Of a DNA stretch of 56,103 bases, positions 27,487 to 34,853 are shown in pieces. The DNA comes from Acidimicrobiia bacterium. GTDB lineage: Bacteria > Actinomycetota > Acidimicrobiia > Spongiisociales > UBA5794. A program made the translations under genes and the position numbers. How positions within the stretch are numbered: the stretch's first letter is position 1; each line of letters begins with the position of its first letter. The stretch is taken from NCBI GenBank assembly GCA_029287195.1, contig JARFRN010000149.1, positions 1-56,103 on the forward strand, given 5' to 3'. The notes under the pieces are model-generated. The model was not told where the DNA came from. It saw nothing but the letters and a program-made list of their open reading frames with translations, and did not search any database.

Positions 27487-28620
27487 CTACTCGCCGGTTC
27501 CCAAAACCCATTCATGACCGTCCCGGGTGTCGCGCACCTCGACGCCCAAGCCAGCCAGAGCGACCCGGATGTTGTCGGCTCGTTCGTAATCGCCCCGGCG
27601 ACGGGCATCGGATCGCAGCTCGAGCAGCAACTCGACAAAACCCCCGACGGACTCCCGAGGATCCCGTAGCCCGGCTTGCGCCAACTCTGCGACTTCTACG
27701 AGCTTCGCACGAAACTCAAGGCGGATACTCGCATCATCCCGGCTCAATTCCTCGGAGAGCAGCAGATCGGCCAACAGTTCTTCGAGACCGGTGGTCGAGA
27801 GCGCCGACGTGGGCTCAGCGGTGGATCGCATCGCCGGCCGAAAGCTGCCGACAATGTCGCCGACGGCCAGAAGCTCGGTCGTCGACCCCGAGTCCAGGAT
27901 CAGGTCGTTACGTCCGCGCACAGTCACCGTTCCCCGGCCGGTGACGGCAAGCGTCCCCGCGTCGAAGTCGACGGTGGCGGCCGTGTGTTCATCAACGCCG
28001 ATCACCCCGACATCTAGGTCCTGCTCCAGCACTGCGAGACGTCTCTGGCCGATGTAGCACCGCGACGTATCGTGGTTGCCGCCCTCAGCGTTGTTCCAGT
28101 GAGGAATCACAACGCAAGGCAGTCCGAGTCGACTGAAGAGATCCAGCCCATCAAGCCAAAACGGGTCCTGACCGACCTTGTAGATCTCGTAGACCGGGAT
28201 GGCCTTCCGCCCCAGGGTCAGCGACGCCGCCGAGGCGAATGTGAGCGTGCCCCCGGCCTCGATCATTGCCTGCAGCGCATCTACGATCCCGGCCCGTTGC
28301 CAGATGTCGAGCGCATAACTCGGTGACCCGGGCCCGGCGAAGACGTAGCGGGCCCGGCGCACCGCAGCCAGCAGTCTTTCCTTCTGCACTTCATCGAAGT
28401 TGCGATGCCGCAGCGAAACGACATCGGCAGCGATGTTGAGACTTGTCTTGAAGAACTCGACCAGTCGCTCGGTGAGGTGTGAAGCGTTCTCCTGGAACCC
28501 GAAGGGTGTGTCCAGGACGACAACCCGGTCGGCGGCGGCAGCCTCGATCCCGGCCCGGTGGGTCCCAATCAAGACCGGAGCCAGCTCGCCAGAACCCATG
28601 ATGATGACCCGCCCGCCCAT
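27487..28620 (-). CDS. S51/cyanophycinase-like protein with a CysRS-type C-terminal tail
   Basis: A 377-aa protein in two parts. Residues about 1-265 resemble the class I glutamine-amidotransferase-like fold of peptidase S51 (peptidase E, cyanophycinase): the GRVIIMGSGELAP strand, YVFAGPGSPSYAL, and a nucleophile-elbow-like TFASAASLTLG near 127-137 with a candidate catalytic Ser. Residues about 325-375 resemble the C-terminal end of cysteinyl-tRNA synthetase (LRSDARRRGDYERADNIR, followed by a strand ending DTRDGHEW). I know no function for this combination. The ATG at 28620 is preferred because GGGGGT lies 6 nt upstream; an ATG seven codons earlier is possible. Confidence 0.75.
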   Translation of the reverse strand: MGGRVIIMGSGELAPVLIGTHRAGIEAAAADRVVVLDTPFGFQENASHLTERLVEFFKTSLNIAADVVSLRHRNFDEVQKERLLAAVRRARYVFAGPGSPSYALDIWQRAGIVDALQAMIEAGGTLTFASAASLTLGRKAIPVYEIYKVGQDPFWLDGLDLFSRLGLPCVVIPHWNNAEGGNHDTSRCYIGQRRLAVLEQDLDVGVIGVDEHTAATVDFDAGTLAVTGRGTVTVRGRNDLILDSGSTTELLAVGDIVGSFRPAMRSTAEPTSALSTTGLEELLADLLLSEELSRDDASIRLEFRAKLVEVAELAQAGLRDPRESVGGFVELLLELRSDARRRGDYERADNIRVALAGLGVEVRDTRDGHEWVLGTGE

Positions 28621-28818
28621 ATCAGTACCCCCGCAGCCCATGCAACAGGAGCCGCGGCAGATTCGTGGGGCTGGTTGTCGTCTGTGTTCCCGGCACGCGA
28701 TTCATTGGTGCTAGTCAGTTCGGTCCCGCCGACTCTATCGGTTTTCAACGACCGCTGCGCGCAACGGGCCCGGCAACTCCCGCCGATACTTTCAGGGCAG
28801 CCAATGCCCGTCTGCGAC

Positions 28819-28824
28819 TAGATT
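28819..28824 (+). promoter_or_regulatory. Probable -10 box (TAGATT) for the SDR/DUF2867 gene
   Basis: TAGATT ends 6 nt (CGCCGC) before ATG 28831 and no Shine-Dalgarno sequence is present, consistent with a leaderless transcript. Confidence 0.5.
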
Positions 28825-28830
28825 CGCCGC

Positions 28831-30294
28831 ATGAAAGTTCTAGTTACGGGCGCGACCGGCTACATCGGCGGGCGGCTGGTCCCGCTGCTCCTCGAACGAG
28901 GTCACGAGGTCCGGTGCATGACCCGCGACTGGGAATCGCTGACTCTGGACCCTTGGAAAGACCGAGTCGAAGTCGTGACCGCCGACGCACACGACGAGTC
29001 GAGCCTCGATCCGGCGCTCGATGGCTGCGACGCCGCGTTCTTCCTCATCCACTCGATGAAGGGCTCGCCAACACGGTTCGCCGAAGATGGTCGCAGGGCG
29101 GCCGCCAATTTCCGTGACGCCGCCGACCGCGCCGGTATCGGCCGAATCGTGTATCTCGGCGGCCTCGGTTCCGAAAAGGACGAACTCTCAGAACACTTGG
29201 CGAGCCGGCAAGAAGTCGGGCGAGTACTGGCCATGGGAAAGACACCTGTGACCGAGTTGCGGGCGGCAGTGATCATCGGCTCGGGGTCAATGTCCTTCGA
29301 AATGATCCGCCACCTCACCGAGGTGCTTCCAATCATGATGACGCCGCGGTGGGTGGAGACCCGCTGCCAGCCCATTGCGATTCGCAACGTCCTCGAAATC
29401 TTGGTCTCGGTCCTGGACGACGACGGATCTGACAACCACCTCTACGAGATCGGCGGGCCCGATATCCTGACGTACGAACAGATGATGCAGATCTATGCCG
29501 AGGTCGCCGGTCTGCGGAGACGACCGGTGATACCGCTGCCGATCTTCAGCGCCCGGCTGTCCGCTCCGCTCGTCGGGTTGGTAACACCTCTTCCAGTCGA
29601 CGTGGCACGGCCCCTGATTGAAAGCCTGCAGAACGACGTGGTGGTTTGCCGCTCCTCGCCACAGGGGTACGAGCCGGAAGGTCTGATCCCATATCGGGAA
29701 GCCATCGAGCGAGCCTTGTACTCCGTGTCCCACCGTGAAGTCGAAACACGCTGGTCAGATGCGCTGACAACGCCCGGTGCCCCGCTGCCCGGAGATCCAG
29801 TGTGGGCGGGCGCCCACATGTTGACCGATCGCCAGGTTGCCGGATCAAAGGCCCGCCCGGAGGATCTCTTCTGGGCGGTGACCCGAATCGGCGGGGATGT
29901 CGGCTACTACGCAATGAACTGGGCATGGAAGATCCGCGGCTGGATCGACCAGGTGATCGGCGGAGTTGGGCTGCGCCGCGGTAGACGCCACCCGGAGGAA
30001 TTGAGGCCCGGGGAGTCGCTCGACTTCTTCCGGGTCGCCGAGATCGAGCCGCACCTCGGCCGACTGCTACTTCAAGCGGAGATGAAGGTGCCGGGAACAG
30101 CCTGGCTCGAGTGGTGTGCCGAGCCGGCACCCGGCGGTTCCAAGTTGACGCAGACCGCATGGTTTGTCCCGCGGGGTCTGGTGGGGAGGCTCTACTGGTG
30201 GGCTCTCTTACCGTTTCATGCACCGATCTGGCGTCTCATGGCCAGGCGGATGGCGAAGACGGCGGAGCGACGGCAGGAACTCTCACCCGGGTGA
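28831..30294 (+). CDS. NAD(P)-binding SDR protein with C-terminal DUF2867 domain
   Basis: A 487-aa protein. The N-terminal atypical SDR domain has VLVTGATGYIGGRLVPLL at residues 3-20 and IVYLGGLGS near 110, but the catalytic Tyr-Lys pair is replaced in this NmrA-like class. The C-terminal part (about 330-480) matches DUF2867: DLFWAVTRIGGDVGYY, the Trp-rich helix WAWKIRGWIDQ, RPGESLDFFRV and WFVPRGLVGRLYWWALLPFH. This two-domain pair is common in actinobacteria, but its substrate is unsettled; binding a flavin, quinone or lipid is plausible. It is transcribed alone from a leaderless-type promoter and is divergent from the S51-like gene. Confidence 0.88.
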   Translation: MKVLVTGATGYIGGRLVPLLLERGHEVRCMTRDWESLTLDPWKDRVEVVTADAHDESSLDPALDGCDAAFFLIHSMKGSPTRFAEDGRRAAANFRDAADRAGIGRIVYLGGLGSEKDELSEHLASRQEVGRVLAMGKTPVTELRAAVIIGSGSMSFEMIRHLTEVLPIMMTPRWVETRCQPIAIRNVLEILVSVLDDDGSDNHLYEIGGPDILTYEQMMQIYAEVAGLRRRPVIPLPIFSARLSAPLVGLVTPLPVDVARPLIESLQNDVVVCRSSPQGYEPEGLIPYREAIERALYSVSHREVETRWSDALTTPGAPLPGDPVWAGAHMLTDRQVAGSKARPEDLFWAVTRIGGDVGYYAMNWAWKIRGWIDQVIGGVGLRRGRRHPEELRPGESLDFFRVAEIEPHLGRLLLQAEMKVPGTAWLEWCAEPAPGGSKLTQTAWFVPRGLVGRLYWWALLPFHAPIWRLMARRMAKTAERRQELSPG

Positions 30295-30372
30295 CTGGGC
30301 TTCGCCTCGATCGAGTGGCGCGTACAGTTGGAGCTAGAGAACTCACTTCGACATCGACGGCGAAAGAGACGT

Positions 30373-30927
30373 ATGGACGTTCGGGCTTGTGGGGGCACAA
30401 TGCTGGTCATCGTTGCCTTGCTTGCAACCGCTTGCTCGGAGGGCAGTTCAGAGCGGCCGGTGCACACAGCGGCCGCGGCAACCACGGAGACCGACATGAG
30501 ACTCACTTCTTCGGCGTTTAGCCATGAGACCCCGATTCCGACTCGCTACACGTGTGACGGTGCTGACGTCTCCCCTCCCCTGCAGCTGAGCGATCTGCCC
30601 ACAGATACCGTTTCGCTGGCATTGGTAATGGACGATCCCGATGCCCCGGCCGGAGTGTGGGATCACTGGGTGGAGTACGACATCGAACCGCGCGAGGCGA
30701 TTTCGGAAGCAGTTACAGACCTGGGCACTGCGGGCAAGAACTCGTGGGATCGCACCGGATACGGCGGCCCGTGCCCTCCGAGCGGTACCCATCGATACTT
30801 CTTCACCGTCTATGCGCTCGACACGGAGTTGGGACTCGATCCCGGTGCCGACAAGGCTTCAGTCCTAGATGCGCTCGAGGGTCACGTTCTCGATCAAGCG
30901 ACACTCATGGGTACCTACAGCCGGTGA
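30373..30927 (+). CDS. PEBP/YbhB-family lipoprotein
   Basis: A 184-aa exported protein of the phosphatidylethanolamine-binding (Raf kinase inhibitor-like) family. It starts MDVRACGG, continues with a hydrophobic segment and ends its signal at a lipobox-like LLATAC. The PEBP core is clear: the PIPTRYTCDGADVSPPL opening, the ligand-site DDPDAPAG with its WDHW follow-up, and SGTHRYFFTVYAL. Bacterial members bind small anionic ligands, and no enzymatic role is established. A TACAGT box near 30325-30330 may be the -10 element. The start codon has only a weak GAAAGAGA upstream. Confidence 0.9.
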   Translation: MDVRACGGTMLVIVALLATACSEGSSERPVHTAAAATTETDMRLTSSAFSHETPIPTRYTCDGADVSPPLQLSDLPTDTVSLALVMDDPDAPAGVWDHWVEYDIEPREAISEAVTDLGTAGKNSWDRTGYGGPCPPSGTHRYFFTVYALDTELGLDPGADKASVLDALEGHVLDQATLMGTYSR

Positions 30928-31004
30928 CGCACCCCGGGCAGACTGTTCGTAGCATCGCAGGCCACGGGATCGTAAGATCCCGCCGACATCCCCTTGAAGG
31001 CATC

Positions 31005-32549
31005 GTGACCACCACACAAGCCATCCCGCCAATCCACTTTGCTCCTGCTCGCGGGGCGCGCATCGCCTACCAGGTCTTTGGCGATGGGCCAGCAACCATC
31101 GTTGCGATTCCACCAACTGCACAGAACATCGAAATCGCCTGGGAGCGACCCGAGATTCGTCGCATGTTCGAGCGGTTTGCGTCGTTCTCCCGTTACCTCC
31201 ACTTCGACAAACGGGGTACCGGAGCCTCCGATAGGCGCAGCCACATCCCCGGTATCGATGAGAGGGTCGAAGACCTCCGTGCGGTCATGGATCATGCCGA
31301 AATCGAACGCGCTCATCTGTTCGTCGCCTCCGAGGGGGGCCCGATGGCAATCCTGTTTGCGGCCACATATCCCGAACGCGCCGAAAGTCTGACTCTGTGG
31401 GGCTCCGGAGCGTCGATGTTGCCGCGCAAGCTGAGCGAGGAGGAGGTTGCAGAGCAAAGGGAACGGCACGAACGATACGCCCGAGTGTGGGGCACGCCGG
31501 AATCGCCGGTTGTCGACGGCTTCGCCCCCTCTCTTGCAGGTGATCAGTCGTTCCGATCATGGCATCAGCGCTACGAACGCCAGGCGGCCACCACCGACTC
31601 GTTGCTCGAACTCCTCGAGCTGACCTTTGAGATGGATGTTCGCGAGGTACTACCGAAGCTCGACCTCCCGACACTCGTATTCCATCGAACCGATGATCGG
31701 ATAGTTCCCGTTGCCTTTGGCCGGGAACTAGCTGCCAAGATTCCCGGCGCCCGACTCATCGAACTCGAGGGCAACGATCACTTCCCCTACGCCGGTGATC
31801 TCGACACCTGGATGACAGAGATGGAGCGATTCCTGACCGGCGATGTCAAGCTGCGGCCCTCCCAACCGAGTCACAGCCCGATGGTGCGCATTACCACCCT
31901 CGGTCGTTTCGCGGTAGAGGTTGACGGCAGCGAGGTCCCTCGCTCGGCATGGGGTTCCCGGCGGGCACGCCAGCTGTGTAAACGCCTGGTTGCAGCCCGC
32001 GGCTGGCCGGTGACCCGGGATGAGCTCTTCGAGTTGCTGTGGCCGGACGAGTTCGACCGCCGCAAGCTGGGGGCACGCTTGTCGGTGCAGCTTTCTGCGG
32101 TTCGCCGGGTGCTCGGCGGCGGAGTCATCGCCGACCGGCAGACGGTCAGCCTCAACCTGGATGAGGTGACAACCGACCTGGAGGTATTCCACAACGCTCG
32201 TGATGACCGCACGATCGTCGCTGCCTACACAGGCGACTTCTTGCCCGACGATGTATACGAAGACTGGAGTGCAGCTACTCGCAACGAAGTGCGTTCTGTC
32301 TTCCTCTTGGCAGCACGTCGATTGGCAGAGCAAGAAATGCAGAACGAGCGGTTCGGCCATGCGATCGACCTCGGGCGCCGGCTGCTCGATGTTGATCGTT
32401 ATGACGAATCGGCCCACCAGCTCGTGGTTACCGCCCTGCTGGAGAGCGGCGAACCCGGCGAGGCCAAGCGGGCTCATCAGGCGTGGGCGGACGCTCTGGA
32501 CGAACTAGACATCGAGATACCGCCACTCAGCCGGTTACGACGATCGTAA
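31005..32549 (+). CDS. Alpha/beta hydrolase fused to an OmpR-type DNA-binding and BTAD regulator domain
   Basis: A 514-aa fusion. Residues about 1-278 are an alpha/beta hydrolase: oxyanion region IPPTAQN, DKRGTGASD (68-76), candidate nucleophile S109 in FVASEGGPM, an acid in RTDDRIVP (230-231) and H259 in GNDHFPY. Residues about 293-385 look like the winged-helix domain of SARP regulators (RITTLGRFAVEVDGSEVP, then the ARQLCKRLVA recognition region and DELFELLWPDE). Residues about 390-514 are a BTAD domain with TPR-like helices (YTGDFLPDD, ARRLAEQEM, DRYDESAHQLVV). The layout suggests a transcription factor whose hydrolase half binds or cleaves a small molecule. GTG at 31005 has GAAGG 5 nt upstream. 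Its target genes are unknown. Confidence 0.85.
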   Translation: MTTTQAIPPIHFAPARGARIAYQVFGDGPATIVAIPPTAQNIEIAWERPEIRRMFERFASFSRYLHFDKRGTGASDRRSHIPGIDERVEDLRAVMDHAEIERAHLFVASEGGPMAILFAATYPERAESLTLWGSGASMLPRKLSEEEVAEQRERHERYARVWGTPESPVVDGFAPSLAGDQSFRSWHQRYERQAATTDSLLELLELTFEMDVREVLPKLDLPTLVFHRTDDRIVPVAFGRELAAKIPGARLIELEGNDHFPYAGDLDTWMTEMERFLTGDVKLRPSQPSHSPMVRITTLGRFAVEVDGSEVPRSAWGSRRARQLCKRLVAARGWPVTRDELFELLWPDEFDRRKLGARLSVQLSAVRRVLGGGVIADRQTVSLNLDEVTTDLEVFHNARDDRTIVAAYTGDFLPDDVYEDWSAATRNEVRSVFLLAARRLAEQEMQNERFGHAIDLGRRLLDVDRYDESAHQLVVTALLESGEPGEAKRAHQAWADALDELDIEIPPLSRLRRS

Positions 32550-32571
32550 GGTTTTCGAAAGGGTCGTGCGG

Positions 32572-32577
32572 CAGCAT
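32572..32577 (+). promoter_or_regulatory. Possible -10 box (CAGCAT) for the cupin gene
   Basis: CAGCAT is a variant of TANNNT and ends 6 nt (CGCCGC) before ATG 32584. The spacing matches the other leaderless-type starts, but the box is imperfect. Confidence 0.3.
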
Positions 32578-32583
32578 CGCCGC

Positions 32584-33096
32584 ATGAGTTACGAACACGC
32601 AACCATCCGCCCAGAGCCACAAGTGCTCGCGACCCATGAAGGCCGGCACCTTCACTTCCTGAATCATCTCGCCACCATCAAGGTGCGTGGCTCCGACACC
32701 GGCACCATGAGCGTTGTCGAGTTTGTTGGACCGCGCGGCTTCGGTCCGCCGCTTCACAACCACGAGTACGAGGATGAGCTCTTCATCGTGCTGGACGGTG
32801 AGATCGTCTTCCGCACCGGAGAGCTCGAGGTCGTCGCAGGTGCCGGTGCCCATGCCTTTCTGCCTCACGGCCGGCCTCACACTTTCCAGGTCCTATCGGA
32901 GACGGCCAGGTTCACTTGTATCACCACGGCAGACGCCGGGACACCGCAATTCGACCAGATGGTGGCCGAATTGGGCACCGTGATCGACAACCCGACCCTC
33001 CCGGCGCCGGGACCTATCGACCCAGCCCGCGTCGCAGAAGTGAATCGCCGCCACGGCATCGAGATACTCGGCCCTCCCCCTACCCCACTCGATTGA
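32584..33096 (+). CDS. Cupin-domain protein
   Basis: A 170-aa single-domain cupin. The metal-site motif 1 is PLHNHEYEDELFIVLDGE (His, His, Glu) and motif 2 is FLPHGRPHTFQV (His). It resembles the small quercetinase/isomerase-like cupins, which bind Mn, Fe or Ni, but the substrate cannot be named. The C-terminal 50 residues (AGTPQFDQMVAEL to the end) form the tail common in actinobacterial members. A GTG at 32566 in the same frame is an alternative start. It sits between the hydrolase-BTAD regulator (34 bp upstream) and a cupredoxin-like lipoprotein (24 bp downstream), so all three could be read together. Confidence 0.88.
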   Translation: MSYEHATIRPEPQVLATHEGRHLHFLNHLATIKVRGSDTGTMSVVEFVGPRGFGPPLHNHEYEDELFIVLDGEIVFRTGELEVVAGAGAHAFLPHGRPHTFQVLSETARFTCITTADAGTPQFDQMVAELGTVIDNPTLPAPGPIDPARVAEVNRRHGIEILGPPPTPLD

Positions 33097-33120
33097 CAAG
33101 AGACACCAAGGAGCATTCTC

Positions 33121-33642
33121 ATGCAAAGGAACCGACTGATCATTGCAGCTCTGCTCGGCACGCTGGCTGCAACCGCCTGTGCCGGCGACAGCCTGCCCCC
33201 AACAGACGAACCGATCGTGGTCACCGCCGTCGACTACGGGTTCGAGGGTCTGCCCGAGAAAGTCAGAGCGGGGACCACCCTGGCCCTGCAGAACGACAGC
33301 ATGGTCGAGGTCCACGAATTGGTGGCGATCCGCCTCCCCGATGATGAGACTCGCCCCGTCGACGAGTTGGTCCAGCTCCCACCGGAGCAACTGGCCTCCT
33401 TCTTTCCGGGCGTGGCGACCGTTGTCATAGCGCCCCCGGGCGAATCGGGCTTTGCAGTCGAGGGCACCGGGGTCCTTTCCGAACCAGGCAGATACGCAGT
33501 GATCTGCGTCATCCCCACCGGCGCCGATCCGGCCGCGTATCTCGAGGCCGCGGCCGAGGCCGAAGGAGGTCCGCCGGAGGTGGCCGGCGGACCGCCCCAC
33601 ATAGCAATGGGCATGTACGGCGAGGTCACGGTCGTCGAGTAA
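33121..33642 (+). CDS. Cupredoxin-like lipoprotein
   Basis: A 173-aa exported lipoprotein: signal peptide MQRNRLIIAALL with lipobox LAATAC (Cys20). The mature part looks like a Greek-key cupredoxin. Candidate type-1 copper ligands are H65 (MVEVHELV), C129 (RYAVICVIP), H160 (GGPPHIAM) and M163 or M165. The Cys-to-His loop is long and Ala/Glu/Pro-rich compared with classic plastocyanins, so copper binding is an inference. AAGGAG lies 8 nt before the ATG. It may carry electrons at the membrane surface. A strong hairpin follows the stop. Confidence 0.7.
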   Translation: MQRNRLIIAALLGTLAATACAGDSLPPTDEPIVVTAVDYGFEGLPEKVRAGTTLALQNDSMVEVHELVAIRLPDDETRPVDELVQLPPEQLASFFPGVATVVIAPPGESGFAVEGTGVLSEPGRYAVICVIPTGADPAAYLEAAAEAEGGPPEVAGGPPHIAMGMYGEVTVVE

Positions 33643-33661
33643 CGACGGGCCCCTCCTGCAC

Positions 33662-33695
33662 GATCCGGCGGGTTCCCTGGTGAGCCCGCCGGATC
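33662..33695 (+). terminator. Strong hairpin terminator after the cupredoxin-like gene
   Basis: GATCCGGCGGG pairs perfectly with CCCGCCGGATC (11 bp) around a 12-nt loop, starting 20 nt after the stop codon. There is no T-run. It probably ends the hydrolase-BTAD/cupin/cupredoxin transcript. Confidence 0.75.
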
Positions 33696-33784
33696 GGTCG
33701 TGCCACCCGGTAGAGCGTCCTTGGCCTATCCAGAACCAGCCGTGATTGCGACCGCGGCGACCTTGCTCCGCGGCAGGTTACGTT

Positions 33785-33790
33785 TAGAGT
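33785..33790 (+). promoter_or_regulatory. Probable -10 box (TAGAGT) for the small membrane protein gene
   Basis: TAGAGT ends 7 nt (CTCCCCC) before ATG 33798, with no ribosome site between them; leaderless type. Confidence 0.5.
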
Positions 33791-33797
33791 CTCCCCC

Positions 33798-34220
33798 ATG
33801 ATTTCGATTACCGACCGTCAGCGCCGCTACTTCTCCTATGCCAACGACGTGCTGCTCTTCATCGTCGTACTCAACCTCTTCGTGGAGTATGTGGATGCAG
33901 TCATCATCGACTCATTCACAATATCGATCTTCACCGCGATCGTCCTCAAGATCATCCTCGACCTCCTCCTGGCGTTCGAGCACAGGGTGTCTGGCTTCTT
34001 CAAAGAACACAACCGGCCTCTGTTCGGAGCGCTGGCTGTGTGGCTGATCCTCTTCTCGAGCAAGTTCGTGATCCTCGAAATCATCGACATCATCTTCGGC
34101 GAGCACGTCGAGCTCGGCGGGTTCCTCTCGGTGCTGGCTTTGGTGGCAACGATGATGATTGCCCGGGCGGTGTTCCAGCGCATCTATCAGTCACTGGGGG
34201 ACACTCCGGCGGAGGCATAG
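33798..34220 (+). CDS. Small integral membrane protein, 140 aa
   Basis: I do not recognise a named family with certainty. The protein has four predicted membrane helices: about 16-36 (VLLFIVVLNLFVEYV), 40-60, 76-97 (FGALAVWLILFSSKFVILEII) and 108-125 (FLSVLALVATMMIARAVF). The N-terminus is short and cytoplasmic-looking (ITDRQRRYF). Acidic residues lie inside or next to the helices, which could suit an ion or small-molecule role. It is transcribed alone between a strong terminator and a pseudogene. Confidence 0.8.
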   Translation: MISITDRQRRYFSYANDVLLFIVVLNLFVEYVDAVIIDSFTISIFTAIVLKIILDLLLAFEHRVSGFFKEHNRPLFGALAVWLILFSSKFVILEIIDIIFGEHVELGGFLSVLALVATMMIARAVFQRIYQSLGDTPAEA

Positions 34221-34303
34221 CTCCACTCGACCTCGACGCCCAATAGAGTGGGCCACGAGCTCAGAGAACTCGAATGGACGTTTGGCGACAAACGGTGCAA
34301 TAA

Positions 34304-34794
34304 GACACAGTCTCGGCCCTGGCTGAGAATGATCCTGCTATCTCGTTGTCCACGCGCAGAGATCTGCTTGGTAGCCGGACCTATCCCGTCTCGACCGTGT
34401 GGGCGATACTCGCGGTCCAGCGGCTCTTGAAGAAGCAGACTGAGAATGGTTCCTGGAGAGGACCCAGGCTGAGGCGACCGGTCTATCCAGCGAATCATTC
34501 CGACCTCCTCGCAACCTTCAAGCAGGTCCCCCCACTCGTTGAGCGATACAAGTTGACGAAAGCGTCGCCCGAGTTGCTGCTAGCGGCCGAGTGGCTGTTG
34601 GGTTTCCAGACCGACGAAGGCGACATTCGCGGTTCATCGGCAACCAGTACGCCACCTACTACACAGGGGCCGCCGACGGCATGTGGCACATAGTCAATGA
34701 CGGATCGGCCGAACGCCCGACGCCGACGAACCAGGAGCGTCGCGCATGGCCGACGCTCCGCGCATGCCGGGTGTTGAAGTCGCTCGCCGAGTAG
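34304..34794 (+). pseudogene. Broken prenyltransferase/squalene-cyclase-like repeat gene
   Basis: The frame from 34304 encodes DPAISLSTRRDLLGSRTYP, then an ILAVQRLLKKQTENGSW repeat, YPANHSDLLATFKQVP and AAEWLLGFQTDEGDIRG, which resembles alpha-toroid cyclase-like hypothetical proteins of actinobacteria. After GDIRG (about 34630) the frame is lost; one base appears missing, and the continuation FIGNQYATYYTGA is in another frame that ends at TAG 34792-34794 (TLRACRVLKSLAE). An in-frame TAA at 34301 removes the N-terminus and no start codon is evident. A central part also seems to be missing between TGA and DGMWH. Clearly decayed; identity moderate. Confidence 0.65.
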
Positions 34795-34853
34795 GGCGCA
34801 CCGTCACTGATTTTTCGGGGGCTGACAGCTCTCACAGTTCGTGCCAGCATGGC

